NCBI RefSeq assembly: GCF_019391655.1
Contig: NZ_JAHXPQ010000007.1
Location: 186,001-250,000, forward strand
Reading direction: 5' to 3'
Source of the DNA: Mucilaginibacter rivuli
GTDB lineage: Bacteria > Bacteroidota > Bacteroidia > Sphingobacteriales > Sphingobacteriaceae
Length of the DNA: 64,000 bases
The notes beneath the pieces were generated by a model. It made no database searches, was not told the DNA's origin, and saw only the letters and a program-made list of their open reading frames with translations. The translations under genes were made by a program, and so were the position numbers. Shown here one piece after another: positions 1-7,720 of this stretch (the first letter of the stretch is position 1; every line of letters begins with the position of its first letter).

Positions 1-1
1 T

Positions 2-121
2 CTGAATTTATGGCATGATCAGGGTTTGCACCAACTCCCGGTTAAAACGGTGCGTGTGCCCGCTTTTTGTAAGATAGTGAAAATAGAACCTCAGAATATA
101 GATTTTATCGTTAATCAATAA
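2..121 (+). CDS. C-terminal end of an upstream gene, possibly a YbbR-like domain protein (partial)
   Basis: An open frame runs in from the left edge and stops with TAA at 119-121, the last A being the first base of the coaE start codon. The 39 visible residues include LPVKTVRVP and end in DFIVNQ. In many Bacteroidota a YbbR-domain (CdaR-like) membrane-anchored protein lies directly before coaE, and the beta-rich sequence would suit that, but too little is visible to prove the family. The one-base overlap indicates translational coupling with coaE. The N-terminus lies outside the window. Confidence 0.6.
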   Translation: MNLWHDQGLHQLPVKTVRVPAFCKIVKIEPQNIDFIVNQ

Positions 122-720
122 TGCTTAAAGTTGGAATAACAGGCGGAATAGGCAGCGGCAAAACAACAGTAAGCAAAGTTTTTGAAGTGCTTGGTGTACC
201 CGTTTTTTATGCTGATGACCATGCCAAACGTGTAATGGTTGAAGATCAGATCCTGATCAATGCCATCAAACAGGAGTTTGGCGAAGAATCGTATTTTGAT
301 GATGGCAGCCTTAACCGTAAATATATATCCAACATCGTTTTTAACGATGCCGCTAAACTGGAAAAATTGAACGCGATAGTTCATCCCGCCACATTCCGTG
401 CTTTTGATACCTGGGTAGAGCAGGTGGGCAATGTGCCTTATATCCTCAAAGAAGCCGCTTTATTGTTCGAAGCTGCTTCTTACAAACTATGCGATAAGGC
501 CATTATGGTTTATGCGCCCCTGGAAACCCGCCTGAATCGTGTAACCCGCCGCGATGGTATCACAAAAGAAGAAGTTCTGAGCCGTAACGCCAGGCAAATG
601 CCCGACGAAGAAAAGATCAAACTGGCCGATTATACCATCATTAATGATGATACTGCCCTGGTTATCCCGCAGGTACTGGCACTGCACCAACAGTTTTTAG
701 AAATGGCGGGTACCAAATGA
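121..720 (+). CDS. coaE: Dephospho-CoA kinase
   Basis: This enzyme phosphorylates the 3'-hydroxyl of the ribose of dephospho-CoA with ATP, the last step of coenzyme A synthesis in the cytoplasm. The P-loop GGIGSGKTT is at residues 8-16, followed by the YADDHAK segment around residues 30-36 and a lid region rich in Arg (TRLNRVTRRDG). The length of 199 residues is normal. The ATG at 121 uses the last base of the previous stop codon, and the stop overlaps the next gene by four bases (ATGA), so it sits in a translationally coupled chain of four genes ending at 1813. Confidence 0.95.
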   Translation: MLKVGITGGIGSGKTTVSKVFEVLGVPVFYADDHAKRVMVEDQILINAIKQEFGEESYFDDGSLNRKYISNIVFNDAAKLEKLNAIVHPATFRAFDTWVEQVGNVPYILKEAALLFEAASYKLCDKAIMVYAPLETRLNRVTRRDGITKEEVLSRNARQMPDEEKIKLADYTIINDDTALVIPQVLALHQQFLEMAGTK

Positions 721-1655
721 TACTAGCCGATTTTATTGAGATCAACGAAACCGGCCTCTATTGCCGCTACGGCGATTTTTACCTCGATCCAAAACAACCC
801 GCCGGAAAAGCTATCATCTCCCATGCCCACGGCGATCATGCCGTAACGGGTAACAAATTGGTATACAGCACCGCCGCTACTGCCGACCTGATGACCCTGC
901 GCTATGGTAAAACTGCCGCTAAAACCTTTAACACATTTAAATTTCACGAACCATTTTTGATAGGGGAGGTAAAAGTTGTCTTTATTTCGGCCGGCCATAT
1001 TTTAGGCTCCGCGCAGGTGTTGATGGAGTACAAAGGTATCCGCTACCTCTACACAGGCGATTACAAGGTACAGCCCGATGCTACCTGCCAACCCATCGAG
1101 TGGATAGAAACAGATGTGCTCATCTCCGAAAGTACCTTTGCCAACCCCGCCACCCAACACCCCGATCCGGTTACCGAGATCCAAAAGCTGAATAGTATTA
1201 AGAGCAATATCCTGCTTGGCGCGTATGCTTTGGGTAAAAGTCAGCGGCTCATTAACCTTATCAGCACCCATTGCCCGCAGAAGATCATTTTGGTGCATCA
1301 TAAAATAATGCCCATCAATGCGGTGTATGAAAAGCACGGTTTTAGCCTCGGTAAATACCAGATGTATGGCCGCAAACTGATGAAGGAGCAGAAGGAATAC
1401 GTATACCTGGTGCCGCCTTTTACCTTCGATAGTTATTTTAAAGCTACAGGTGTAAAGCGTTTATTTGCATCAGGATGGAAAAACCTGCAAACTAATGAGC
1501 AGGATACGTTGTTTATATCAGACCATGTGGATTGGAACGATATACTGCAATGTGTTAACTTTACCAAACCAAAACAAATATGGACCTTACATGGCGATGG
1601 TACACATTTGCAGGAGCATTTTGCCGGTAATATTGAAGTAAAACTGTTAAAATAG
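717..1655 (+). CDS. Ligase-associated DNA exonuclease (metallo-beta-lactamase/beta-CASP fold)
   Basis: A 312-residue metallo-beta-lactamase-fold nuclease. The metal motif SHAHGDH is at residues 35-41 (HxHxDH), a second His lies in the AGHILGSAQ segment, and Asp in YTGDYKVQ supplies another ligand, as in mRNA 3'-end processing and beta-CASP nucleases. Length and motifs suit the exonuclease family that is often encoded with an ATP-dependent DNA ligase and a DEXH helicase in a DNA-repair cluster; neither partner is near here. It overlaps coaE by ATGA, and its stop shares a G with the GTG of the small gene behind it (TAGTG). The biochemical role in this organism is inferred from family. Confidence 0.85.
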   Translation: MILADFIEINETGLYCRYGDFYLDPKQPAGKAIISHAHGDHAVTGNKLVYSTAATADLMTLRYGKTAAKTFNTFKFHEPFLIGEVKVVFISAGHILGSAQVLMEYKGIRYLYTGDYKVQPDATCQPIEWIETDVLISESTFANPATQHPDPVTEIQKLNSIKSNILLGAYALGKSQRLINLISTHCPQKIILVHHKIMPINAVYEKHGFSLGKYQMYGRKLMKEQKEYVYLVPPFTFDSYFKATGVKRLFASGWKNLQTNEQDTLFISDHVDWNDILQCVNFTKPKQIWTLHGDGTHLQEHFAGNIEVKLLK

Positions 1656-1813
1656 TGTTTGTTGAAGGTATAGATTATTATGTTGACGATCAGGGCAGGT
1701 ATGTTTTTACAGAAGCCGCCCACCTAAAACGTGGGTATTGCTGTAAAAATAAATGTAAACATTGCCCTTGGGGTTACGGAAAGGAAACCGGTGAGGTTAA
1801 AAAATCAAAATAA
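1655..1813 (+). CDS. DUF5522-type small Cys-rich protein
   Basis: A 52-residue reading frame starts with GTG at 1655-1657, sharing its first G with the TAG stop of the exonuclease, and ends with TAA at 1811-1813. It reads EGIDYYVDDQGRYVFTEA, then a cluster GYCCKNKCKHCPWGY with four Cys and one His, then a basic tail. This arrangement (acidic aromatic start, HLxRGYCC and CxHCPW/Y) is what I know as the DUF5522 family in Bacteroidota. The Cys/His cluster looks like a metal site. No function is known to me. Tight overlap suggests it is made together with the exonuclease. Confidence 0.8.
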   Translation: MFVEGIDYYVDDQGRYVFTEAAHLKRGYCCKNKCKHCPWGYGKETGEVKKSK

Positions 1814-1852
1814 AATAGTCATATTTGAATATCAGGCCTTTGAGAATTTATA

Positions 1853-2299
1853 ATGGAGATAGATAAGGAAATACAAGGTAAATTTGAGGATAATTATCAT
1901 CGCTCTACTGTAAACATCGTGTTTACCTATAATTGGTTGCACTACATAATGCGCGATCATCTCGATAAATATAACATTACCCAGCAACAATACAATATAC
2001 TCCGCATATTGCGTGGGCAATTGCCAAACCCAGCAACAGTAAACCTGTTAAAGGACCGCATGCTGGATAAAATGTCAGACGCCTCACGTATCGTCGATCG
2101 CCTGGTGCAAAAGCAATTGGTTACCCGTTGCACCAATAATAAAGACCGCCGTTCTGTTGATATCCGTATCAGCGATGAAGGTTTAGACATATTATCCAAA
2201 CTGGATATCGAGCTAAAAACCCGCGATGTCCTGAAGAACAACCTCACCGAAGAAGAAGCAGGGCAACTGAGTGCTTTGCTGGATAAGATGAGGGGATAA
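1853..2299 (+). CDS. MarR family transcriptional regulator
   Basis: A 148-residue winged-helix regulator. The recognition region reads NLLKDRMLDKMSDASRIVDRLVQKQLV (shown here only in outline: helix, turn, helix around residues 64-90) and the wing follows as RSVDIRISDEGLDIL, the usual MarR layout with an N-terminal dimerisation helix and a C-terminal helix ending in LLDKM. Such proteins bind short palindromes as dimers and respond to small phenolic or redox signals. Neighbours give no clear target: DUF5522 ends 39 bases upstream and a secreted DUF6438 protein starts 62 bases downstream, so either may belong to its regulon. Confidence 0.88.
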   Translation: MEIDKEIQGKFEDNYHRSTVNIVFTYNWLHYIMRDHLDKYNITQQQYNILRILRGQLPNPATVNLLKDRMLDKMSDASRIVDRLVQKQLVTRCTNNKDRRSVDIRISDEGLDILSKLDIELKTRDVLKNNLTEEEAGQLSALLDKMRG

Positions 2300-2361
2300 T
2301 TTATTTCTGCATTTATGGAAATCGGTGCCATCGTACATCGTGCTGTTAAAAATCCGAAAGC

Positions 2362-3252
2362 ATGAAAATCTTTTTTATCTTATTACTTGTTGGCGTCACT
2401 CTTTTAGCTAAGGCTCAAACATTGCCACAACAGAAAGTTTGGGTGAGTGATGACCGCCTTTTATATCTCCAAACCATTTTAGCATACACCGGGGATTCGA
2501 TATTGGTCATCGAGTCGATGGATCCGGCCCGGTATCATAATTTCAGGGGGCATGTATTGCCGGTACGATCCGTATCGCGCTACACATTAAAAACCGATAC
2601 GCTCATTTTTAAGGAAAATAGGATGCCTGTTGCCCGATTCCTGATCGACACCGGGAAAAAAGGGTTTTTTATTTTGAAGCCCATGGATGCAGCCGCGCGT
2701 GATGTGATTGACCGTATAGCTCCCGGTAAAGGCTCGGATAAACTAAAATTTCACAATCTCGATGCTGATTACACAGATACCATAAAGTTTGAGAAGATAC
2801 TGTTCCACTCCACTACCTGTTACGGTCCATGCATACCCATGAGTATCCGGATCGATAACGATAAAACAATGAAGTATATTAGGGAGAGAGATCCGAGGCA
2901 ACATAATATTCCGAACATGTCGGAAAACGAAAAGTTAAATGCCTTGGAAGGGAGTTTTACAGGCATGCTTTCTCCAAAGCTTTACAACAGTCTGATCAGC
3001 ATATTAAAAATGTCTGAACTGGACAAGTTGAGGGCGAATACAGATAGGAATATCGATTTGCCTACCTATACTTTGGAGATTTGGTATAACCATAAAGTAT
3101 GGGCCATCAATTCGATGACGATGCCTTTGGCAATAGGGCCACTTTTTAATTATTTGATGGATCTGCCACAAAAAATCAAGTTGGAGCGTGCCGCGACTGA
3201 TTTTGATGTTCAGTTTACGGCAAAACCTGATCTGGGTAAGGATAATAGATAG
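2362..3252 (+). CDS. Secreted DUF6438 domain protein
   Basis: A 296-residue protein with a clear signal peptide (MKIFFILLLVGVTLLAKAQ, cleavage after about residue 19). The region from about residue 145 has TTCYGPCIPMSIRID followed later by a Gly/Phe turn and a LEIWYNHKVWAI strand, which matches the DUF6438 layout (GCxGxCP then a beta sandwich). The N-terminal 130 residues are an extra beta-rich segment I do not recognise. The CxxxC pair may form a disulfide in the periplasm. Function unknown. Confidence 0.7.
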   Translation: MKIFFILLLVGVTLLAKAQTLPQQKVWVSDDRLLYLQTILAYTGDSILVIESMDPARYHNFRGHVLPVRSVSRYTLKTDTLIFKENRMPVARFLIDTGKKGFFILKPMDAAARDVIDRIAPGKGSDKLKFHNLDADYTDTIKFEKILFHSTTCYGPCIPMSIRIDNDKTMKYIRERDPRQHNIPNMSENEKLNALEGSFTGMLSPKLYNSLISILKMSELDKLRANTDRNIDLPTYTLEIWYNHKVWAINSMTMPLAIGPLFNYLMDLPQKIKLERAATDFDVQFTAKPDLGKDNR

Positions 3253-3290
3253 GACTAATGACCAATGAACCAATAAACTAATGAACCTCA
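3253..3290. repeat. Short word repeat between convergent genes
   Basis: The stretch is built from near copies of CAATGAAC / AATAAAC / TAATGAAC. It lies between the stop of the DUF6438 gene and the stop of the ZIP gene and runs into the last codons of the ZIP frame. It belongs to the group of locus-specific intergenic word repeats described in the findings. Confidence 0.5.
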
Positions 3291-4003
3291 AGAAGAAACC
3301 CTATCAGCGGGATACTGATACCCAACAGAACAACTACCAGCTTTCGCAGATTAAATTTATGATCGTCGGTCGATTCGAAGAGGATGGTGGTAGATATATG
3401 CAAAAATATCCCGATCACAATACCCATTATCCGGTTAAAGTAATGCTGCAGGTTCCAAACGCTGCTGTGGCTTAACGTATCGCTGAAAAAGTAACCTACC
3501 GGTGCCATTATTGCGAACAGGAACAAAAAGAAGATCATTTTATTCTTCGCCACATGGTTGGCCAGCATCACGCTCGCCAACGCGAACGAAGCCGGGATAT
3601 GATGCAGCGCGATACCGAACACTAATTGATTCTGGTAGCCTTGCGCCAATGGCATCCCTTCTAAAAAAGCATGTAAACAAAGGCTGATCAAAATAGCGAA
3701 GGGGAATACCGTGTGCCCGTGGTCAGTATGTTTATGGATATGCCCGTGTTCCACACCATCCGAAAACTGCTCCAAAACGATCTGGAATAAAAAGCCCCCG
3801 AGAATGAATACGCCTACATAATTATCGCTGCCATGGTAAGCATCAGGTATCAAGTGCAGTACAGTGATGGCAAATAGAAATGCCCCGCTGAACGACAGCA
3901 CCAGTTTAAGCAGCTTTGTATTATCCCTGCCCTTAAACAAAAAAATACTCATCCCGCCAAGGAAAGCACAGCCAAATAATAATAACAATTGCCAAACGCT
4001 CAT
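3278..4003 (-). CDS. ZIP family metal cation transporter
   Basis: A 241-residue inner-membrane transporter for Zn2+ or other divalent cations. About eight hydrophobic helices are visible; a His-rich cytosolic loop reads HGHIHKHTDHGH, and the pore motifs are HAFLEG and LHHIPASFALASV, both typical of ZIP helices IV and V. I chose the ATG at 4003 because it overlaps the stop of the PAP2 gene by ATGA; an in-frame ATG 16 codons earlier would give a deep overlap with PAP2. The two genes are therefore translationally coupled. Confidence 0.85.
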   Translation of the reverse strand: MSVWQLLLLFGCAFLGGMSIFLFKGRDNTKLLKLVLSFSGAFLFAITVLHLIPDAYHGSDNYVGVFILGGFLFQIVLEQFSDGVEHGHIHKHTDHGHTVFPFAILISLCLHAFLEGMPLAQGYQNQLVFGIALHHIPASFALASVMLANHVAKNKMIFFLFLFAIMAPVGYFFSDTLSHSSVWNLQHYFNRIMGIVIGIFLHISTTILFESTDDHKFNLRKLVVVLLGISIPLIGFLLEVH

Positions 4004-4569
4004 AACCGGAATTGGGGTTGAATTTTTCTGAATAATTGTACCATGGCCCATCCTACCAAAAGGCCATACAAAGCACCTCCGGTAACATCAACAGGGTAAT
4101 GAACGCCTACATACACCTGCGCAAAGCTGATGGAAAAGGCCCATAACAATGCCGCGGGCCATACCCAACGCCACCTGCTGCCAAATACCAGGCACAAAAA
4201 TATAGCTATAGCAAAATGGTTACTGGCATGTGATGATGGGAAACTATAACCTGAGCCGCAGGGCACACGGGTGATGATTGTTTGAGCCAAAGCCGGGTCG
4301 TTACAGGGGCGCAGGCGGTGCATCAAAGGTTTTATAATGCTGGCGCTACCAAAATCGGCAATGCCAAAAGTTAAGGCAAGCAGCAAAATAATATATAATC
4401 CCGTTTTTTTATATCGGTAAATACTGAATGCGATAATAAAAACGTACAAGGGTATCCACACCAGCGGGTTACGAATAATGGGCATCAGCCAATCAAAAAA
4501 AGCATTGCTTAGTCCGTGGTTAACTAAGTAAAACAAATGCTGATCAAATTGTAAAAGCTGCTGGGGCAT
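4000..4569 (-). CDS. Membrane-associated PAP2 family phosphatase
   Basis: A 189-residue lipid phosphatase with the three PAP2 motifs in order: KPLMHRLRP (about residue 80), SFPSSHASN (about residue 111) and a terminal motif around YVGVHYPVDVTGG, with membrane helices between. Family members dephosphorylate undecaprenyl diphosphate or other lipid phosphates at the outer face of the inner membrane. I place the start at the ATG at 4569 rather than an upstream TTG at 4578, because the TTG lies inside a TAnnTTTG promoter element (4576-4583). It is coupled to the ZIP gene downstream. Confidence 0.85.
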   Translation of the reverse strand: MPQQLLQFDQHLFYLVNHGLSNAFFDWLMPIIRNPLVWIPLYVFIIAFSIYRYKKTGLYIILLLALTFGIADFGSASIIKPLMHRLRPCNDPALAQTIITRVPCGSGYSFPSSHASNHFAIAIFLCLVFGSRWRWVWPAALLWAFSISFAQVYVGVHYPVDVTGGALYGLLVGWAMVQLFRKIQPQFRL

Positions 4570-4575
4570 GAAGGG

Positions 4576-4583
4576 CAAATATA
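4576..4583 (-). promoter_or_regulatory. -7 element (TATATTTG) of the PAP2-ZIP operon
   Basis: Read on the minus strand the sequence is TATATTTG, an exact match to the Bacteroidota -7 consensus TAnnTTTG. Only six bases separate it from the ATG at 4569, so the mRNA would have almost no leader. Confidence 0.55.
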
Positions 4584-4628
4584 GCTAATTTGACATTGCA
4601 CAATCGTTGGCTATCGGGCAAATAATGT

Positions 4629-4636
4629 TATTTTTG
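4629..4636 (+). promoter_or_regulatory. -7 element (TATTTTTG) of glmM
   Basis: TATTTTTG matches TAnnTTTG and ends 17 bases before the TTG start codon of glmM, predicting a leader of roughly a dozen bases. Confidence 0.5.
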
Positions 4637-4653
4637 CAGTAAATACTAATACT

Positions 4654-6039
4654 TTGACATTAATTAAATCAATTTCGGGAATAAGGGGCACCATTGGCGG
4701 TGCCGTGGGCGATGGATTAACGCCATTAGATATTGTTAAATTTACGTCGGCATACGGCGCCTGGGCCGTTAAAAAATCGGGTATCAACAAAATTGTTGTT
4801 GGGCGCGATGCTCGTATTTCGGGCGAGATGGTACTCAATATTGTTGTTGGTACACTACAGGGTTTGGGTATTGATGTGGTAGATATAGGCCTATCAACAA
4901 CCCCGACCGTTGAAATTGCCGTACCTTTAGAAAAAGCAGGCGGAGGTATTATCCTTACCGCTAGCCATAATCCAAAACAATGGAACGCCCTCAAATTGCT
5001 TAACGCGAATGGTGAATTTGTAAGCGAAGCCGATGGTTTGGAGATATTGGACATTGCCGAAAAAAGCGATTTTAAATATGCTGATGTGAATGACCTGGGA
5101 CAGCGTATTGTTGATAATAGCTATATGCAAAAGCATATCGACCACATTTTAGGTTTGGAGTTGGTTGATGTAAAAGCCATCGCCAAAGCAAATTTTAAGG
5201 TGGTTATTGATTGCGTAAACTCATCAGGCGGTATCTTTGTTCCGGCATTGCTGGAAGCTTTGGGCGTTAAAACAGTGCATAAACTGTTTTGCGAGCCCGA
5301 TGGGCAATTTCCGCACAACCCTGAGCCGCTGCCCGAAAACCTGATAGACCTGTCAAAAACAGTATTGGATAAAGGTGCCGACCTGGGCATAGCCGTTGAC
5401 CCGGATGTTGACCGCCTTTGCTTTGTTTGCGAAGATGGAAACGTATTTGGCGAAGAATATACCCTGGTTGCTGTTGCTGATTACGTGTTGAAGAACAATA
5501 AAGGTAATACAGTATCTAACCTGTCGTCAACCCGTGCTTTGCGCGATGTGACGGAACTTGCCGGCGGTGAGTACAATGCGGCCGCTGTAGGAGAGGTGAA
5601 CGTGGTGAACAAGATGAAGGAAACCAATGCCGTAATAGGTGGCGAAGGCAATGGCGGGGTAATATACCCGGCATCGCACTACGGGCGTGATGCTTTGGTT
5701 GGTATCGCGCTGTTTTTAACGCACCTGGCAAAGTTTGGTAAAAGTATTTCTACATTAAAGCATACGTATCCAAACTATTTCATCTCCAAAAACAAGATCA
5801 CGTTAACACCCGAAATGGATATTGATGCCCTGTTGCTTAAGGTAGAAGAGAAATACAAAAAGCAACCGCACAGCACCATTGATGGTTTAAAAATAGAGTT
5901 CGATAAGCAATGGGTACACCTGCGCCGCTCAAACACCGAGCCTATTATCCGCATCTACTCAGAAGGTGATTCTGAAACCGTTGCGAATAATTTGGCGAAT
6001 AAGATAATTGCCGATATAAAAGAAATATTGAATGTTTAA
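4654..6039 (+). CDS. glmM: Phosphoglucosamine mutase
   Basis: Converts glucosamine-6-phosphate to glucosamine-1-phosphate for UDP-GlcNAc, peptidoglycan and LPS synthesis. The four domains of the alpha-D-phosphohexomutase family are visible: ISGIRGTIGG at the start, the active-site serine loop TASHNPKQWN (about residues 102-111), the metal loop DPDVDRL, the sugar-specificity loop GEGNGG, and the phosphate-binding RRSNTEPIIRIYSE near the end. At 461 residues it has normal length. The start codon is TTG at 4654; no suitable ATG exists near the N-terminus and the encoded start matches the family. Confidence 0.92.
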   Translation: MTLIKSISGIRGTIGGAVGDGLTPLDIVKFTSAYGAWAVKKSGINKIVVGRDARISGEMVLNIVVGTLQGLGIDVVDIGLSTTPTVEIAVPLEKAGGGIILTASHNPKQWNALKLLNANGEFVSEADGLEILDIAEKSDFKYADVNDLGQRIVDNSYMQKHIDHILGLELVDVKAIAKANFKVVIDCVNSSGGIFVPALLEALGVKTVHKLFCEPDGQFPHNPEPLPENLIDLSKTVLDKGADLGIAVDPDVDRLCFVCEDGNVFGEEYTLVAVADYVLKNNKGNTVSNLSSTRALRDVTELAGGEYNAAAVGEVNVVNKMKETNAVIGGEGNGGVIYPASHYGRDALVGIALFLTHLAKFGKSISTLKHTYPNYFISKNKITLTPEMDIDALLLKVEEKYKKQPHSTIDGLKIEFDKQWVHLRRSNTEPIIRIYSEGDSETVANNLANKIIADIKEILNV

Positions 6040-6040
6040 T

Positions 6041-6077
6041 GATTGATTTATTGAATGATTGAGTGATTGATTTTTAA
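6041..6077. repeat. Low-complexity GATTGATT repeat, left flank of the four-helix-bundle gene
   Basis: The stretch repeats GATTGATTTATTGAATGATTGA-like words. TTGATTTATTGA at 6043-6054 recurs as its exact reverse complement on the other side of the gene at 6501-6512 and 6556-6567. Confidence 0.65.
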
Positions 6078-6119
6078 GAATCGCATGGAGAGGATGATAA
6101 GGCAGATTTTGCTGAATTG

Positions 6120-6455
6120 ATGAAAGATCGCACAAAGAAGTTTGTGATCGATAATATCAAATTGTTCAGGGATCTGCCTAAAACTGAAGAAGCGAAGATT
6201 ATTGGAAAACAATTATTACGCTCATCATCATCGGTTGGCGCAAATTACAGAGCTGCCTGCCGGGCGCGGTCAAAAGCTGAATTCGGTGCAAAACTCTCTA
6301 TCGTTGTTGAGGAAGCGGATGAAGCAGTGTTTTGGATGGAAATTCTGACCGAAGCCGAAATTGTAGATAAAGAGAAAATTAGTAAATTAATAACTGAAGG
6401 AAAAGAAATACTGAAAGTAGTGGCTGCCGCGAGAAAAACGACACTGCAAAAGTAA
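6120..6455 (+). CDS. Four-helix-bundle protein of the 23S rRNA intervening-sequence (S23/IVP) family
   Basis: A 111-residue all-helical protein. The family signature is visible as LLRSSSSVGANYRAACRARS (around residues 32-51) followed by FGAKLSIVVEEADEAVFWME. Members are found in 23S rRNA intervening sequences of spirochaetes and as free-standing genes in Bacteroidota; the Avd protein of diversity-generating retroelements is related. They are pentameric, basic on one face, and probably bind nucleic acid; the role of free-standing copies is unclear. I chose the ATG at 6120 over the TTG just before it. Low-complexity inverted repeats flank the gene on both sides, which suggests it moved as a unit. 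Confidence 0.85.
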   Translation: MKDRTKKFVIDNIKLFRDLPKTEEAKIIGKQLLRSSSSVGANYRAACRARSKAEFGAKLSIVVEEADEAVFWMEILTEAEIVDKEKISKLITEGKEILKVVAAARKTTLQK

Positions 6456-6460
6456 TTTTC

Positions 6461-6577
6461 TAATCAATAATTGAAATTGGTTAATCAATAATTCGATCAA
6501 TCAATAAATCAAAAATAAAATATTAACTGAATTGATTAATCAATAAATCGATCAATCAATAAATCAATAAATAAAAA
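6461..6577. repeat. Low-complexity AATCAATAAATC repeat, right flank of the four-helix-bundle gene
   Basis: About 115 bases consist of variants of AATCAATAAATC. A 20-base unit, TCGATCAATCAATAAATCAA, occurs exactly twice (6493-6512 and 6548-6567). The words are the reverse complement of those in the left flank. The cysteine desulfurase ATG follows three bases after the block, so its leader is made of repeat. Confidence 0.75.
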
Positions 6578-6579
6578 AG

Positions 6580-7716
6580 ATGCGTGTTTACTTAGACAAT
6601 GCTGCTACAACGCCTATTGACCCTGAAGTGCTAAAAGCAATGTATCAGGTAATGGAAACAAACTTTGGAAACCCCTCATCCATCCACGGCCATGGCCGCG
6701 AGGTACGTACCATTATCGAAAAAGCACGTAAAACGGTAGCATCATTGCTCCACACGTCACCTGCCGAAATCTTCTTTACATCCGGGGGGACCGAGGCTGA
6801 TAACATGGCCATCCGTTGTGGTATTGTAGATCATGGTATCAAACATGCCATCACCAGCAAAATAGAACACCATGCCGTTGTACACACCCTTGAGGCAATG
6901 GAAAAAGCCGGTGTGATTGAATTGGATTTTGTTGATGTTGACGATAAAGGAAACGTAAATACCGAGCACCTCGAAACCTTATTAAAAAGCCATAACCGTA
7001 GTTTTGTATCGTTAATGCACGCCAATAACGAGATAGGCACGCTAACCGATATTGAGATGGTAGGCGATATCTGCGAAAAATACAACGCCATTTACCATTG
7101 CGATACCGTGCAAACCATGGCACATTACCCGCACGATCTGAGCAAGCTTAAAATGCAGTTTATCGTCGGCGCGGCACATAAATTTCACGGTCCTAAAGGC
7201 GTTGGCTTTTTACACGTAAACCACAAGATCAAAATTAAGCCATTACTGTATGGCGGTTCGCAGGAGCGCAACATGCGTGGCGGTACTGAAAATGTTTACG
7301 GCATCGTTGGTTTAGCCAAAGCTATGGAATTAGCTTACGCCGAAATGCCACAACACCAGGCACACATTCAAGGCTTTAAAAGCTATATGATGGCGCAATT
7401 AAAAGCCAACGTGCCCGGCATTGCGTTCAACGGCGAAACTGACCCGGCTAAAAGCCTGTACACCGTACTCAACGTATCCTTCCCCGAAATGGAAATGGCA
7501 GATATGCTGTTGTTTAGTTTAGATATAGCGGGTATCTCCGCCTCAGGCGGCAGCGCCTGCAGTTCCGGCACAGATATTGGCTCGCATGTATTAACCGGCA
7601 TCGGCTCAAGCCCGCTTCGCCCTGCGGTAAGATTCTCCTTCTCAAAATACAATACTAAAGAAGAAGTAGATTATACTGTAGAGAAGATAAAAGAGATTTG
7701 TTTGGTGAAGGCCTGA
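6580..7716 (+). CDS. Cysteine desulfurase (NifS/IscS family)
   Basis: A PLP enzyme that takes sulfur from cysteine as a persulfide for Fe-S clusters and thio-modification. The start YLDNAATTP is diagnostic, the PLP lysine is K201 in AAHKFHGPKG, the persulfide cysteine is C327 in SGGSACSSGTD, and RFSFSKYNT closes the family pattern. The 378-residue length suits group I (IscS-like) enzymes. No IscU or IscA gene is adjacent; an HscA-type chaperone lies about 8 kb away at 15359. The upstream region is the low-complexity repeat, so its promoter is not evident. Confidence 0.9.
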   Translation: MRVYLDNAATTPIDPEVLKAMYQVMETNFGNPSSIHGHGREVRTIIEKARKTVASLLHTSPAEIFFTSGGTEADNMAIRCGIVDHGIKHAITSKIEHHAVVHTLEAMEKAGVIELDFVDVDDKGNVNTEHLETLLKSHNRSFVSLMHANNEIGTLTDIEMVGDICEKYNAIYHCDTVQTMAHYPHDLSKLKMQFIVGAAHKFHGPKGVGFLHVNHKIKIKPLLYGGSQERNMRGGTENVYGIVGLAKAMELAYAEMPQHQAHIQGFKSYMMAQLKANVPGIAFNGETDPAKSLYTVLNVSFPEMEMADMLLFSLDIAGISASGGSACSSGTDIGSHVLTGIGSSPLRPAVRFSFSKYNTKEEVDYTVEKIKEICLVKA

Positions 7717-7720
7717 TATC

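Noticed and set aside
4611..5054. A 147-codon minus-strand frame across the start of glmM
   Set aside because: It is a shadow of the conserved glmM coding sequence; composition is Pro/Ser/Ile-rich as expected for antisense frames.
6120..6577. Diversity-generating retroelement, suggested by an Avd-like four-helix-bundle gene with nearby repeats
   Set aside because: No reverse transcriptase and no template/variable repeat pair with adenine-specific changes is present; the repeats are low-complexity words.
6461..6577. CRISPR-like array
   Set aside because: The units are short, irregular and without unique spacers of constant length, and no cas gene is near.
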